The translations under genes and the position numbers were made by a program. Below are positions 29,870-38,509 of a stretch of DNA of 64,000 bases, piece by piece. The stretch comes from Salinisphaera hydrothermalis (GTDB taxonomy: Bacteria > Pseudomonadota > Gammaproteobacteria > Nevskiales > Salinisphaeraceae): assembly GCF_040361195.1 (NCBI RefSeq), contig NZ_APNE01000005.1; one strand, written 5' to 3'. The notes beneath the pieces were generated by a model. That model did no database searches. It saw only the letters and a list, made by a program, of their open reading frames with translations, and was not told where the DNA came from. Position 1 is the first letter of the stretch, and each line of letters begins with the position of its first letter.

Positions 29870-30868
29870 TTATGAATGTCGAGGGGTCGCCGCGGGCGAA
29901 CGGCGCGGGCGTTCCAGCAGGCGGCCTTCGGCCCACTGCCAGGCCACCAGCCCGGGGATGCCCAGCCCGAGCTCGCGCACGCGTTTGATCAGCGACAAGG
30001 CCAGCCCGATCTGCGGATTAAGCCCGATCAGCCCGGCCAGGAGCACGAAACCGCCCTCCTGAACGCCGAGCGCACCGGGAATGGCAAACGCCGCACCGCG
30101 AATTGCCTGGCCCAGCGCCTCCAGCATGACGGCATCCGCCAAGCCGACCGGGTGGCCGAGAAAATAAAGCCCGAGCCAGACCTCGCCGATGCCCGCCACC
30201 CAGCCAATCCAGCGCCAGCCCAGCGCGCGCACGGCGGTCCACGGCCGGGCATAAATCGCGCTGATCGCGGCGTCGAGCGACTGTGCGCCGCCGACAAAAT
30301 CCAGCCACGCGCGACCGCCGCCGATACGCTTGACCAGCACCGCTAACGCGCCGAACAGGCCGCCGCGCTGCAGCCTGTAGAACAACGCCAGCAGCGCCAG
30401 CATCACGCCGATGCCCACCGCCACACCCCAGGCGATATCCGGCTTATCGATCAGGACCAGCAACAGCACCAGCCCGAGCATGCCGAACAGCATCTGCGTA
30501 AGCGCGGCCAGGGTGATGTCGACAACCACGGTGGCTCCAGTCTCGGCTGCGGCCAGCCCCTGCTTGATCAGCAACCGGGCCTTGGCGATATCACCGCCGA
30601 TCTGGGCGACGGGTAACAGGCCGTTGATCGACTCGCCGATCCAGCGCGCCCAGACGATGCGCGGCAGCCCTGGCCGCGGTGGTCGATACAAAATTCGCCA
30701 GGCGTGGCTATCGATCACCAGCGGCAACAGATGCCACGCCGTGACTGCGGCCAGCCCCCAGCCCGCCACCGACAGCGCGTGACCGATCGCGGGCAGACCC
30801 TGCCAGGCGAGTACGGCCGTAAACAGGGCCACGCCGGTCAGCAGCATGAGGGCAGCGGTGCGTTTCAC
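29870..30868 (-). CDS. hpnL: Integral membrane protein HpnL-like (LPG synthase transmembrane family)
   Basis: 332 residues with about eight transmembrane helices, of the UPF0104/lysylphosphatidylglycerol synthase membrane-domain family. Features that suggest the hopanoid-linked HpnL branch: RWIGESINGLLPVAQIGGD, ATVVVDITLAALTQ, GVQEGGFVLLAGLIGL, and LSLIKRVRELGLGIPGL near the end. Members are thought to move lipids across membranes. GTG start at 30868; ribosome site not obvious, and an ATG at 30847 is an alternative. In the same orientation as the oxygenase and nucleotidyltransferase. Confidence 0.75.
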   Translation of the reverse strand: MKRTAALMLLTGVALFTAVLAWQGLPAIGHALSVAGWGLAAVTAWHLLPLVIDSHAWRILYRPPRPGLPRIVWARWIGESINGLLPVAQIGGDIAKARLLIKQGLAAAETGATVVVDITLAALTQMLFGMLGLVLLLVLIDKPDIAWGVAVGIGVMLALLALFYRLQRGGLFGALAVLVKRIGGGRAWLDFVGGAQSLDAAISAIYARPWTAVRALGWRWIGWVAGIGEVWLGLYFLGHPVGLADAVMLEALGQAIRGAAFAIPGALGVQEGGFVLLAGLIGLNPQIGLALSLIKRVRELGLGIPGLVAWQWAEGRLLERPRRSPAATPRHS

Positions 30869-30879
30869 GGGTCGGGCGG

Positions 30880-31635
30880 CTAGCGCTGATCGCGCTTGAA
30901 CACCTGTTTGAAACCGAAATACGCGATCGAATCCTTCATGTTGGAGACGAAACGCTGCCAGCCACTCATGTGGGTATCGGTGACGTACTCGAACGTCAAC
31001 GAAATACGGCGTTCGTTATCGCCCAGCGGCGTGATGCGATGCCAGACCTCGTCGCCGTTGAACAGACACATCGCGCCCGGACGCAGATTGCGCGCATCGC
31101 CCACCGTCTCGCGGTGCTCGTCGTTCTTGAACAGCTCGAACTCAAGCTGGGCCGACGATTCGTCGACCACGCCCAGCAGCAACGTATAGCGCTTACCGGC
31201 GTAGTACGACGTATCGAAATGCCAGCCGATGTGATCGCCCGGCTCGGTATAGAAATACAGCGCGTAGGCATGCGGATCGGATTCGGGACAAACCTGCAGA
31301 GTCTCGCCCGTCATCCGCTCAAGCCAGGCGATGAAACGCGGGTTGCGATAGAGCGCGGGGATTTCGGGGGCGAGCTCGTCCAGTGCATAGCGCGACACGC
31401 TGCCCCCTTTCTTGTGCCGCGGAATATAGTTGCGGTGTACGGCCTCGGCCAGTTCCGGAATACGTGCCTGGAACCGCGTCGTGGTTTCCACGGGCAGAAA
31501 TTCATCGAGGAAGATGAATTCGTTATCCGCCTCGAAGCGCTGCTTCAAAACGGGCGTATCCAGATCATCGACGAACGCCGCCTCATCGGCGGCGTCGGCA
31601 TCGGCAATCATTTCTTCGACGCTGGCGCGACTCAT
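30880..31635 (-). CDS. 2-oxoglutarate/Fe(II)-dependent oxygenase
   Basis: 251-residue cupin-type dioxygenase. Iron ligands: His and Asp in GWHFDTSYYAG, distal His in DEVWHRITPLGD. The 2-oxoglutarate-binding Arg follows in ERRISLTFEYV. Substrate unknown. Its place between hpnL and the catalase-like gene, among hopanoid and phosphonate genes, suggests hydroxylation of a lipid or phosphonate product (for example the carbon next to phosphorus in AEP). Start ATG 31635 has a clear AGGAGA ribosome site; the frame opens at 31656. Confidence 0.82.
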   Translation of the reverse strand: MSRASVEEMIADADAADEAAFVDDLDTPVLKQRFEADNEFIFLDEFLPVETTTRFQARIPELAEAVHRNYIPRHKKGGSVSRYALDELAPEIPALYRNPRFIAWLERMTGETLQVCPESDPHAYALYFYTEPGDHIGWHFDTSYYAGKRYTLLLGVVDESSAQLEFELFKNDEHRETVGDARNLRPGAMCLFNGDEVWHRITPLGDNERRISLTFEYVTDTHMSGWQRFVSNMKDSIAYFGFKQVFKRDQR

Positions 31636-31685
31636 CGAGGTCTCCTGGTCATCCATCTAGGGCGCGAACCGGCCCGTCGCGGGGC

Positions 31686-32735
31686 TCAGTCCGGGCAATC
31701 GGCAAACGAAGCCGGCTCGAGCTCAGCGCGACCGTTGATTTCACGATGACGAGCCGAGGCGCGATAAACGGCCTTGCGCGCCCGGTTGATCGAGCCCAAC
31801 GGCCGCAGATCCGGCCGCCCGGCCCAGGGATCGAAGGTCAGCACCTCGTCACCGAAGGTTTGGCGCGCCGGCGTGCCTGGATCCTGGGGCGGCAGGTGGA
31901 GCGTGCCGACCCGGCGCCAGGCGCTACGACCGACGTCCCATTCGATCGACGCGTCCTCGATCGGCATGGCTTTCGGATCGGTCATCAGCTGCACACAGAA
32001 ATCGAACCCGGCTGCGTTATCGGCCAGAAAGGCGGCCAGCCATTCGGCGAGTACATCCGGCCCGTCGTCGTCGGTGACCGGACGCGCGGCCAGCGCGCGC
32101 TGGGCGTCGATATTCGGCATTAGCGCGTATTTGCACACGTAATCACCGAAACGAAACGCCGACTGGCTGTAATAACTGTTCGCCAACAAGTCGATGTTCG
32201 GCAGACGCTCGAACAAGGTCTGCACATCGCCGTCGTCTCGCTTGGCGATCTCGGCGGCCAGTTGCTCGGGATCGTGTCCGTATTCGGCACGCAGTCGCGC
32301 AATCTCGCGATAGGTGGTGACATCGGCGAGCGGTAGGACCGGGCAGTTGCCGAACAAAAAGTCCTGGGTCACCCGGCCGTCGCCCGCCATCTTCTCGCCG
32401 TCGACGCCCATCAGCTTCATCGCCAGGCCGCGGGCGGCCGGCCGGCGATCGTCCATGAACGCGCCGGGCTCGGTAGCAAAGCGCAGTATCGCCGGGTATT
32501 CACCCGGCGTGGCGAACAGGCTCTGCGCCAGTTCCCCCGGCAAATCGGGCGCAACGGTGAACACGCCCTTGAGCACGCCATGGCCCTTGGCCTGGGTACC
32601 GCGCGGTGCCTGGGCGCGGGCTTCGATCATGCGCTCGTGGGCAATGCCCAGATCACGCACGATATCAGCAATCTGGGCCTGCTCATCGGGCTGTTCGACT
32701 TCGAGATCGTCGGAATACGGCACGTACATCGTCAT
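31686..32735 (-). CDS. Catalase-related haem protein
   Basis: 349 residues. It shares the catalase core pattern but in a shortened form without the full catalase length: distal His in AKGHGVLKG, LRFATEPGAFMDDRRPAARG (the catalase R-F-S-T region), and DFLFGNCPVLPLAD with the distal Asn. The C-terminal segment NRARKAVYRASARHR would supply the proximal tyrosinate ligand. Such proteins act as peroxidases or haem-dependent lipid/fatty acid enzymes (allene oxide synthase-like); which applies is unknown. It starts within the stop of the DUF2147 gene (ATGA at 32735). Confidence 0.75.
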   Translation of the reverse strand: MTMYVPYSDDLEVEQPDEQAQIADIVRDLGIAHERMIEARAQAPRGTQAKGHGVLKGVFTVAPDLPGELAQSLFATPGEYPAILRFATEPGAFMDDRRPAARGLAMKLMGVDGEKMAGDGRVTQDFLFGNCPVLPLADVTTYREIARLRAEYGHDPEQLAAEIAKRDDGDVQTLFERLPNIDLLANSYYSQSAFRFGDYVCKYALMPNIDAQRALAARPVTDDDGPDVLAEWLAAFLADNAAGFDFCVQLMTDPKAMPIEDASIEWDVGRSAWRRVGTLHLPPQDPGTPARQTFGDEVLTFDPWAGRPDLRPLGSINRARKAVYRASARHREINGRAELEPASFADCPD

Positions 32736-33253
32736 GACTTGCTCTGATCCATGGCGCCCGGGCTGCTCGCCGGGCGCGGGTCGGCCACTCGCGTCCAGGT
32801 TGTGGTTTTGCCCAACGCCCGGATACCGACGTAGCCACGCAACTTCAGGTGATTGGGGTCGGCGAGCCAAAGATCGCAGTCGAACCACTTCCCCCGGTCG
32901 GGATCGTAGACGCGGCCGTTTTCCCAGCGCGCGTGATCGTTGTCTAATACATGATAATCCAGATCCTTGATCATGCGCAGCCCGATCATCGGCCGATCAC
33001 GCTTGCCCGGGTCGGGATTGTGGCGATCGACGAGCGGCTGGCCACCCATGCCATGCGGGTCGTCCGCCGGGTAGCGGGGCTGCTTTAGCCACACGATACG
33101 GGCGACAAAATCGCCGCGGTCATCGACGACATGAATGACTGCGCCGCCTTTCTCGGTGCGCCAGAATCCGGTAATCGCGTCGGGTGCCGGCACTTCGGCC
33201 AAGACGGCCATCGACGCCAGCGCCAAGGCGACGAAGGCCGCCAGGCGTGGCAT
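32732..33253 (-). CDS. DUF2147 secreted protein
   Basis: 173 residues with a signal peptide (LAAFVALALASMAVLA) and one DUF2147 domain: the family start DAITGFWRTEKGGAVIHV and the later WENGRVYDPDRGKWFDCDL and LRGYVGIRALGKTTTW are clear. Calycin-like beta-barrel expected; small-molecule or lipid binding has been suggested. ATG at 33253 shares one base with the hpnA stop (TGATG). It is wedged between hpnA and the catalase-like gene, so it belongs to the same transcript. Confidence 0.88.
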   Translation of the reverse strand: MPRLAAFVALALASMAVLAEVPAPDAITGFWRTEKGGAVIHVVDDRGDFVARIVWLKQPRYPADDPHGMGGQPLVDRHNPDPGKRDRPMIGLRMIKDLDYHVLDNDHARWENGRVYDPDRGKWFDCDLWLADPNHLKLRGYVGIRALGKTTTWTRVADPRPASSPGAMDQSKS

Positions 33254-34254
33254 CACGGCTTTTTGCCGACCGGCAGGTAGCGATGCGCGTAATACCAGGC
33301 CACGGCATCGGCCAGCGCATCGCGCGCGGGGCGTGCCCGATAGCCCAATTCGGCCGCCGCACGCGCGTGGGAAAAGAACATGCGTTTCTTGGCCAGCTTC
33401 ACGCCGTCGACGGTCACCTTCGGCGGCCGGCCTGTGACGCGCGCCACCGCTTCCGCGGCATGCGCGATCGGCATCACGAGGTTATGCGGCAACTTCACGC
33501 GCGGCGGCGGTCGATCGACGATCTCGGCCACCAGCGCGAGAATTTCGGCCAACGTCATGTCGGTGCCGCCCAGCACATAGCGCCGACCGGGCGTGCCATG
33601 CGCATGGGCCAGCAGATGACCGCGCGCTACATCGTCGACATGCGCGACATTCAAGCCGGTGTCCACGAAGGCCGGCATTCGCCCTGCCGCGGCTTCGAGC
33701 ACCATCTGGCCGGTCGGCGTCGGCTTGTGGTCGCGGGGGCCGATCGGTGCCGACGGGTTCACGATCACGATATCGAGCCCGTCGGCGGCGTATTCGCGCG
33801 CGACTTCTTCGGCCAGGAACTTGGAGCGCTTGTAATGGCCGATCATGTCGTCCAGACCGACCGGCGTATCCTCGTCGCCGGGCGAGCCGTCCTTGGGAAT
33901 GCCGAGGGTCGCGACACTCGAGGTATACACCACCCGCGAGATGCCGGCGCTACGCGCGGCCTCGCAGATACGGCGCGTACCCTCGACGTTATTCTCATAG
34001 AGCTCGCCGGGGTCGGCCGCCCAGAGACGATAATCGGCCGCGACATGGAACACCGCGTCGCAATCTTGCATGGCCTCGACCAGCGCCGCCGTATTCGATA
34101 GATCGGCTTCGACGAACTCCAGATCCAGCCCTTCCAGCGCGGTCAGATCGCTGCTCGGTCGGCGGGTCGCCCGCACCGTCCAGCCGTCGCGCAGCGCCGC
34201 GCGGGCCACTGCACTACCAACGAATCCCGTGGCTCCGGTCACCAGCGCGCGCAT
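33253..34254 (-). CDS. hpnA: Hopanoid-associated sugar epimerase HpnA
   Basis: 333-residue short-chain, extended-type NAD(P)-dependent epimerase/dehydratase. Rossmann motif ALVTGATGFVGSAVA, then VFHVAADYRLWA, VYTSSVATLG with the catalytic Ser, and Tyr-x3-Lys in HYKRSKFLAEE. The segments PSAPIGPRDHKPTPTG and DTGLNVAHVDDVARGHLLA match the HpnA subgroup. It probably prepares a nucleotide sugar or acts on a hopanoid-bound sugar. Start ATG 34254, a few bases after the CDP-alcohol transferase stop. Confidence 0.88.
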   Translation of the reverse strand: MRALVTGATGFVGSAVARAALRDGWTVRATRRPSSDLTALEGLDLEFVEADLSNTAALVEAMQDCDAVFHVAADYRLWAADPGELYENNVEGTRRICEAARSAGISRVVYTSSVATLGIPKDGSPGDEDTPVGLDDMIGHYKRSKFLAEEVAREYAADGLDIVIVNPSAPIGPRDHKPTPTGQMVLEAAAGRMPAFVDTGLNVAHVDDVARGHLLAHAHGTPGRRYVLGGTDMTLAEILALVAEIVDRPPPRVKLPHNLVMPIAHAAEAVARVTGRPPKVTVDGVKLAKKRMFFSHARAAAELGYRARPARDALADAVAWYYAHRYLPVGKKP

Positions 34255-34257
34255 CAA

Positions 34258-34908
34258 TCAACCCCTCGTCGAACGCGTGCGCAGCACGCGGAAATACCAG
34301 CCTAACCAGATCGCGAACGCCGGCGCACCGATGAACGAGAGCACCAGAAACGCTTCGCGTATATCGAAGATGGTAACCAGCGGGAACAGATAGAGCACGT
34401 CTTCGATCTCGAACAAGCCGGCCGAGGGCAGCTTGGCCCCCGCCTTGCCCAGTTCATCTTCCATGACCATATGCAGCCAGAAAATGAATGCGACCGAGGC
34501 GCCTGCGACCAAGCCCATCAAGGGCGCCCAGGCCCCCAACGGACCATGAATCAGGCCATAACCCAGCGCGGCGAACAGCAGCGTGTGGATGATCGCGTCG
34601 CAGGCCAGATCGTAGAGATGCCCGAAACGGCTCGACGCGCCGGACATGCGTGCCAGTTCGCCGTCGGTATGATCGACGAAATTCGATAGCGCGAACACGA
34701 ACGCACCGATGTTGGCTTCCACGAGACTTCCGTGGGCCAGACACCAGGCCGAAACGAGCCCCAGCACGAGCCGGACAGTGGTCAGATGATTGGGGCGCGC
34801 CGCAGTGCCGTCGAGCGGCCGGACCAGACGACGGGCCAGGCGTGCGTCCAGCGGGCGCGACGAATCCGCGCCCTGATCTTCGCGTGCCGAATCGATCGGT
34901 TCAGGCAT
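34258..34908 (-). CDS. CDP-alcohol phosphatidyltransferase
   Basis: 216-residue integral membrane enzyme of the CDP-alcohol phosphotransferase family. It has the complete active-site motif D-x2-DG-x2-AR-x8-G-x3-D-x3-D, reading DHTDGELAR then GHLYDLACD. Six helices are plausible. Members displace CMP from a CDP-alcohol with an alcohol. Here, beside AEP-making and nucleotidyl-activating genes, it could join CMP-AEP to diacylglycerol or another lipid alcohol to make a phosphonolipid. Phosphatidylglycerophosphate or inositol phosphate synthesis is the alternative. ATG at 34908 with AAGGAA upstream. Confidence 0.87.
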   Translation of the reverse strand: MPEPIDSAREDQGADSSRPLDARLARRLVRPLDGTAARPNHLTTVRLVLGLVSAWCLAHGSLVEANIGAFVFALSNFVDHTDGELARMSGASSRFGHLYDLACDAIIHTLLFAALGYGLIHGPLGAWAPLMGLVAGASVAFIFWLHMVMEDELGKAGAKLPSAGLFEIEDVLYLFPLVTIFDIREAFLVLSFIGAPAFAIWLGWYFRVLRTRSTRG

Positions 34909-34937
34909 GCCGATAAATTCCTTATTGGGTCGAGGAC

Positions 34938-35106
34938 CTAAGGTCTGTCGACGTGACCGGGGGCAGGCCCCGGGCGATGGACCGCGTGACGGCCGCTCGG
35001 CGTTGTCGCCCGCCACCGTCCCATAACGATACGGCGCGCACTACGCCTTGTCGGGCCGCACAACGGTGCTTGGCGCGGACTCGCACGCAATCTCAACACG
35101 CCCTAC
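34938..35106. repeat. Decayed, internally deleted copy of the miniature element (copy C)
   Basis: 35037-35106 resembles the right half of copies A and B, reading CTTGGCGCGGACTCGCACG and ending in TCAACACGCCCTA. 34938-34955 (CTAAGGTCTGTCGACGTG) resembles the left end GGGTCTGTTGAGGT. The middle is shorter than in intact copies. The right end overlaps the stop codon of hpnN. Confidence 0.7.
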
Positions 35107-37724
35107 TCCCGCAATATACGAAACAGTGCGGGCACGACAATAAGGGTGGTTATGAGAACTGCAAGCATGCCGATCGTCAGCAGTTGGCCCATGCTGGCCG
35201 TGCCGGCGTGACGCGAGAAAGCCAGGCTGCCGAAACCGGCCATGGTGGTCAGTGACGAGAGGATGACGGCGCGTGCCGTCGAGGTGCCCAGGAACGGTCG
35301 ATGATGTTCGCGCTGTCGCAGCCGGTGAACGACATGAATGCCACTGTCCACGCCCACCCCCAGCAACAACGGCAATGCAATCACGTTGGCGAAATTGAAC
35401 GGGATATCCAGGACCACGGTCGCCGCCGCCAGAATCAGCCCGGAGAGAGCCAGCGGCACCAGCACACGAATGGTATCGACGACGCTGCGCAGCAAAACCA
35501 GCAGGAACAGGGTGATGAAAATGGCGGCATAAATGAAGGCATGCATGAAGGCGCTGGACACCGTATGTCCGGCCGAGAGCTCCAGAACCGGCGCGCCGGT
35601 GATGTGCGGCGCCGCTTGGCGCACGCTCGCCACGAACTTGCGCATAGCCGATTCGTGATCGAGGTTGCCGCTTGGCGACACCTCCACGCGAAACTGGCCC
35701 TGGGTGCCGATCCAGCGCTTGCGCAGACTTTCCGGCAGATTCTTGAGCGTAATGCGCGAGGCATTCATCGCATCCGCGAGCCCGTCGATCTGCCGGGGCA
35801 GCCCGGACAGCACGCGATCGTGAAGGCTGGCCAGAATATGTTTCTGCGCGGCGGGCTTTTGTTGTGCGAACCAGTCACGCCAAGCCGATAACGACTGCGC
35901 CAGATCGCGCGCCGCGGCCGCATCGTCGCCGGTGTCGCTTTTGCGATAAGCCGTCAGATGCTGAGCGAAATCGGCAATGGCCTGCTTGCGGGCGCCGAAA
36001 TCCGCGTGCTTGCTCATATCGGGCGGCGTCACCGCGAGCGTCAACGCCAGATCGCCGATGATCGACAGTTTGGCGGTCTGGTTACCGGGCACGAAATTCG
36101 CGACCGTCATCGCACCCGAGACGTGCGGCTGCTTGGCGATACGAGCAGCCAAACCCTTGGCCTGCGCCAATGTCGGTCGCGTCGTCACGAGCGTCAGGGG
36201 CGAATGTTCACTATGCGCCAGCAGATCGCGATAGGTCTTGACCGCTTCGTCGTTGGGATTTTTCAGATCCAGCGTACTCGGGTCGAAGCGAATGAACGGC
36301 AATGCCATCACGCAGGCCAGGACGGCCACCGCCGACAGCGTCCAGATCAGGCGCTGGGCACGACGACCGATAAACGGCGCCCAGCGGCTCGTTGTCGTAT
36401 CGGTGCTCGGCACCCAGGGCTTCATCAGCGAGATGGCGGCCGGCAGGAAGGTCAGGCTCACCACCAGGCTGATGAACATCCCCACACCCGAAATCAGCCC
36501 GAGTTCGGCCACGCCGGAATACGAGGTCGGAATAAAGGCAAAGAAACCGGCGGCCGTGGTCAGCGCGCAGAGCGCGAGCGATAGCCCGACGTCGGAAATC
36601 GCCGACGTCAACGCATGGCGTACGCCGGCCGCGCGCCCGGCCACGCGCTCACCCAGCGCGGCCAGCGCCTCGCGATAACGTAAGCAGACGTGAATCGCGT
36701 AGTCGATGCCAAGCCCGATATAGAGTACCGCAAAAGCGATGGAAATCAGGTTCAGGCGACCGACCGCGAGGGCGGCGAACGTGGCCGTGCCGACCAGGCC
36801 GGCCACCAGGCTGGCGAGCGACGCGCCCATCAGCGCCCAAGAACGCAAGCCCAGGTACAGAATGATGCCGACGGCCAGGAACGCGAGCGACGCGCCCCAG
36901 GCCGCGCCATGGGTCACACTGGCCAGCTCTTCGTCGGACAGCGCCACCTCGCCGGTCTGGCGTACCCGCACGCCGTGCGCCGCGTCGAGATTCAGCCGCT
37001 TGGCGGCATCGCGGATCGCCTGCATCGGCTTTTGGGCCGGCAGCAAGGCGCCATAATTCAGCTTCGGCTGCACGATGATGAAGCGCTGATCGGACACGCC
37101 CGGCTGATCGCCGCCGATCAATTGTTGCCAGGACAGGCGGTTGTAGCGTCCTTCCCGACTGGCGTCGAAGGTGTGCGCCAACTCGCTGAACACGGGGGCC
37201 AGATTCATGTCGACCGGCGCATCCGGCGCCATGGCCTTGTCCAGCATGTCGAAAAACGTCGGCAACGTCGGATCCGCCGACAGCCGGCCCAGGAACGGTT
37301 GGATTTGTGTCAACCGCGACGACAGCGACTGCAGTTTGTCCTTCGACAGATAGAGAAAACCGTTCTTGGCAAAAAACTGCCCACCGCCCGGCTCGTATAC
37401 CGATGGAAACAGATTCGGCTGCTGCCGCAATGCCTTGGCCAGCTTGTCCGTTGCGGCGCCCGCGATATCCGGCGTCGCCCCGTCGACCACGATCACGAGA
37501 TTGTCGTTATAGATCGGGAACGCGTGCTGGTAGGCGATGTAGGTCTTTCGCCACGGGACGTGGCTGCTGATCAGATTGGAATCGTCGGTGTCCATCGACA
37601 GATGGGTCATCGAATACCAGGCGCCGCCCAACGTGATGACGATGCCGACCGCGATTACCCAGATCGCGTGACGCGTCATCAACTCGATCCATGCCGCCAG
37701 TGCACGCGATAGCATGCGCGTCAT
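35103..37724 (-). CDS. hpnN: Hopanoid exporter HpnN (RND/MMPL family)
   Basis: 873-residue RND-superfamily permease with two repeats of a transmembrane helix, a large periplasmic domain, and a sterol-sensing-like bundle. It starts MTRMLSRALAAWIELMTRH. In Rhodopseudomonas HpnN is needed to move hopanoids to the outer membrane. GVGVDSGIHVVHRLRQREHH and YIGLGIDYAIHVCLRYREAL are the repeated RND motif-like segments in the two halves. The stop TAG is supplied by the end of copy C. The start overlaps the hpnG stop by four bases (ATGA). Confidence 0.94.
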   Translation of the reverse strand: MTRMLSRALAAWIELMTRHAIWVIAVGIVITLGGAWYSMTHLSMDTDDSNLISSHVPWRKTYIAYQHAFPIYNDNLVIVVDGATPDIAGAATDKLAKALRQQPNLFPSVYEPGGGQFFAKNGFLYLSKDKLQSLSSRLTQIQPFLGRLSADPTLPTFFDMLDKAMAPDAPVDMNLAPVFSELAHTFDASREGRYNRLSWQQLIGGDQPGVSDQRFIIVQPKLNYGALLPAQKPMQAIRDAAKRLNLDAAHGVRVRQTGEVALSDEELASVTHGAAWGASLAFLAVGIILYLGLRSWALMGASLASLVAGLVGTATFAALAVGRLNLISIAFAVLYIGLGIDYAIHVCLRYREALAALGERVAGRAAGVRHALTSAISDVGLSLALCALTTAAGFFAFIPTSYSGVAELGLISGVGMFISLVVSLTFLPAAISLMKPWVPSTDTTTSRWAPFIGRRAQRLIWTLSAVAVLACVMALPFIRFDPSTLDLKNPNDEAVKTYRDLLAHSEHSPLTLVTTRPTLAQAKGLAARIAKQPHVSGAMTVANFVPGNQTAKLSIIGDLALTLAVTPPDMSKHADFGARKQAIADFAQHLTAYRKSDTGDDAAAARDLAQSLSAWRDWFAQQKPAAQKHILASLHDRVLSGLPRQIDGLADAMNASRITLKNLPESLRKRWIGTQGQFRVEVSPSGNLDHESAMRKFVASVRQAAPHITGAPVLELSAGHTVSSAFMHAFIYAAIFITLFLLVLLRSVVDTIRVLVPLALSGLILAAATVVLDIPFNFANVIALPLLLGVGVDSGIHVVHRLRQREHHRPFLGTSTARAVILSSLTTMAGFGSLAFSRHAGTASMGQLLTIGMLAVLITTLIVVPALFRILRE

Positions 37725-38446
37725 GTCGTCTCCTCGCCACGAACGATAAGGGCCGCATCGGCCAGGGTCATACGCGCGGCGCGAAACGCCACGGCCAGAT
37801 TCTTCAACGACCGGAGCTGGGCATGCACCGACGACGGCCGCCCGGCCAGTGCGCCCATCAACGCGGCCGGCCGCAGACGACCGTCGGCATCCATCGCCGC
37901 CCGCGCCACCGGCGGCAACACCATGGCGGCATCATCAATGATTGCGCGCACGCAAACGAAACCCAGCCCGCGTTCGGCCGCCACGGCCGCGATCGCCGCG
38001 CTTTCCATGTCGCAGGCGATGGCTTCTGTGGCCTCGTGCAGCGCGCGCTTGGCGGCCGCGTCGACCACCAGCCCGGGCGTTTCCGTCAGACGCTGTTCGA
38101 ACACCTGATGCATCGGGGCCAGGGCCGTGGCCAGCGCGGTTCGCCAGACCGGATCGGTCGACCATTCCCGGTCGTCGGCACCGCGTACGGTCGACGCCAG
38201 AATCAGCGCCCCGGGGTCGACGCCCGGCGCCAGCGCGGCCGCCGTGCCCCAGCTCATCAGCGTGGTCACGCCTTCATCAGCTAACGTGGCGGCAGCCTGT
38301 TCGGCGCGCTCGGCGCCCATGCCCGACAACAGCAGGCGTGCGCCGCCGGGCAGCCGGGCACGGCCGCGCGGACGCAGCCGTGCCAGGGCGCGCACCTCGC
38401 CCGGCAACGCGGCAACGATGCCGAGCCGATCGATGGCAAGACTCAA
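37721..38446 (-). CDS. hpnG: Adenosylhopane nucleosidase/phosphorylase HpnG
   Basis: 241 residues, MTA/SAH nucleosidase-like fold. Removes adenine from adenosylhopane to yield the ribosylhopane intermediate. N-terminal LGIVAALPGEVRAL, substrate-binding MSWGTAAALAPGVDPGAL, and CDMESAAIAAVA with the catalytic DMES-type Glu. TTG start at 38446 (no better in-frame start); upstream ribosome site weak. Order SQS-SHC, hpnG, hpnN on the same strand follows the hopanoid pathway. Confidence 0.88.
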   Translation of the reverse strand: MSLAIDRLGIVAALPGEVRALARLRPRGRARLPGGARLLLSGMGAERAEQAAATLADEGVTTLMSWGTAAALAPGVDPGALILASTVRGADDREWSTDPVWRTALATALAPMHQVFEQRLTETPGLVVDAAAKRALHEATEAIACDMESAAIAAVAAERGLGFVCVRAIIDDAAMVLPPVARAAMDADGRLRPAALMGALAGRPSSVHAQLRSLKNLAVAFRAARMTLADAALIVRGEETT

Positions 38447-38509
38447 ATCAACGTCTCGGCGGGCCCGAGAACACGGCGCCCGCCCGTACGATCCATCCGG
38501 GGCATGGCT

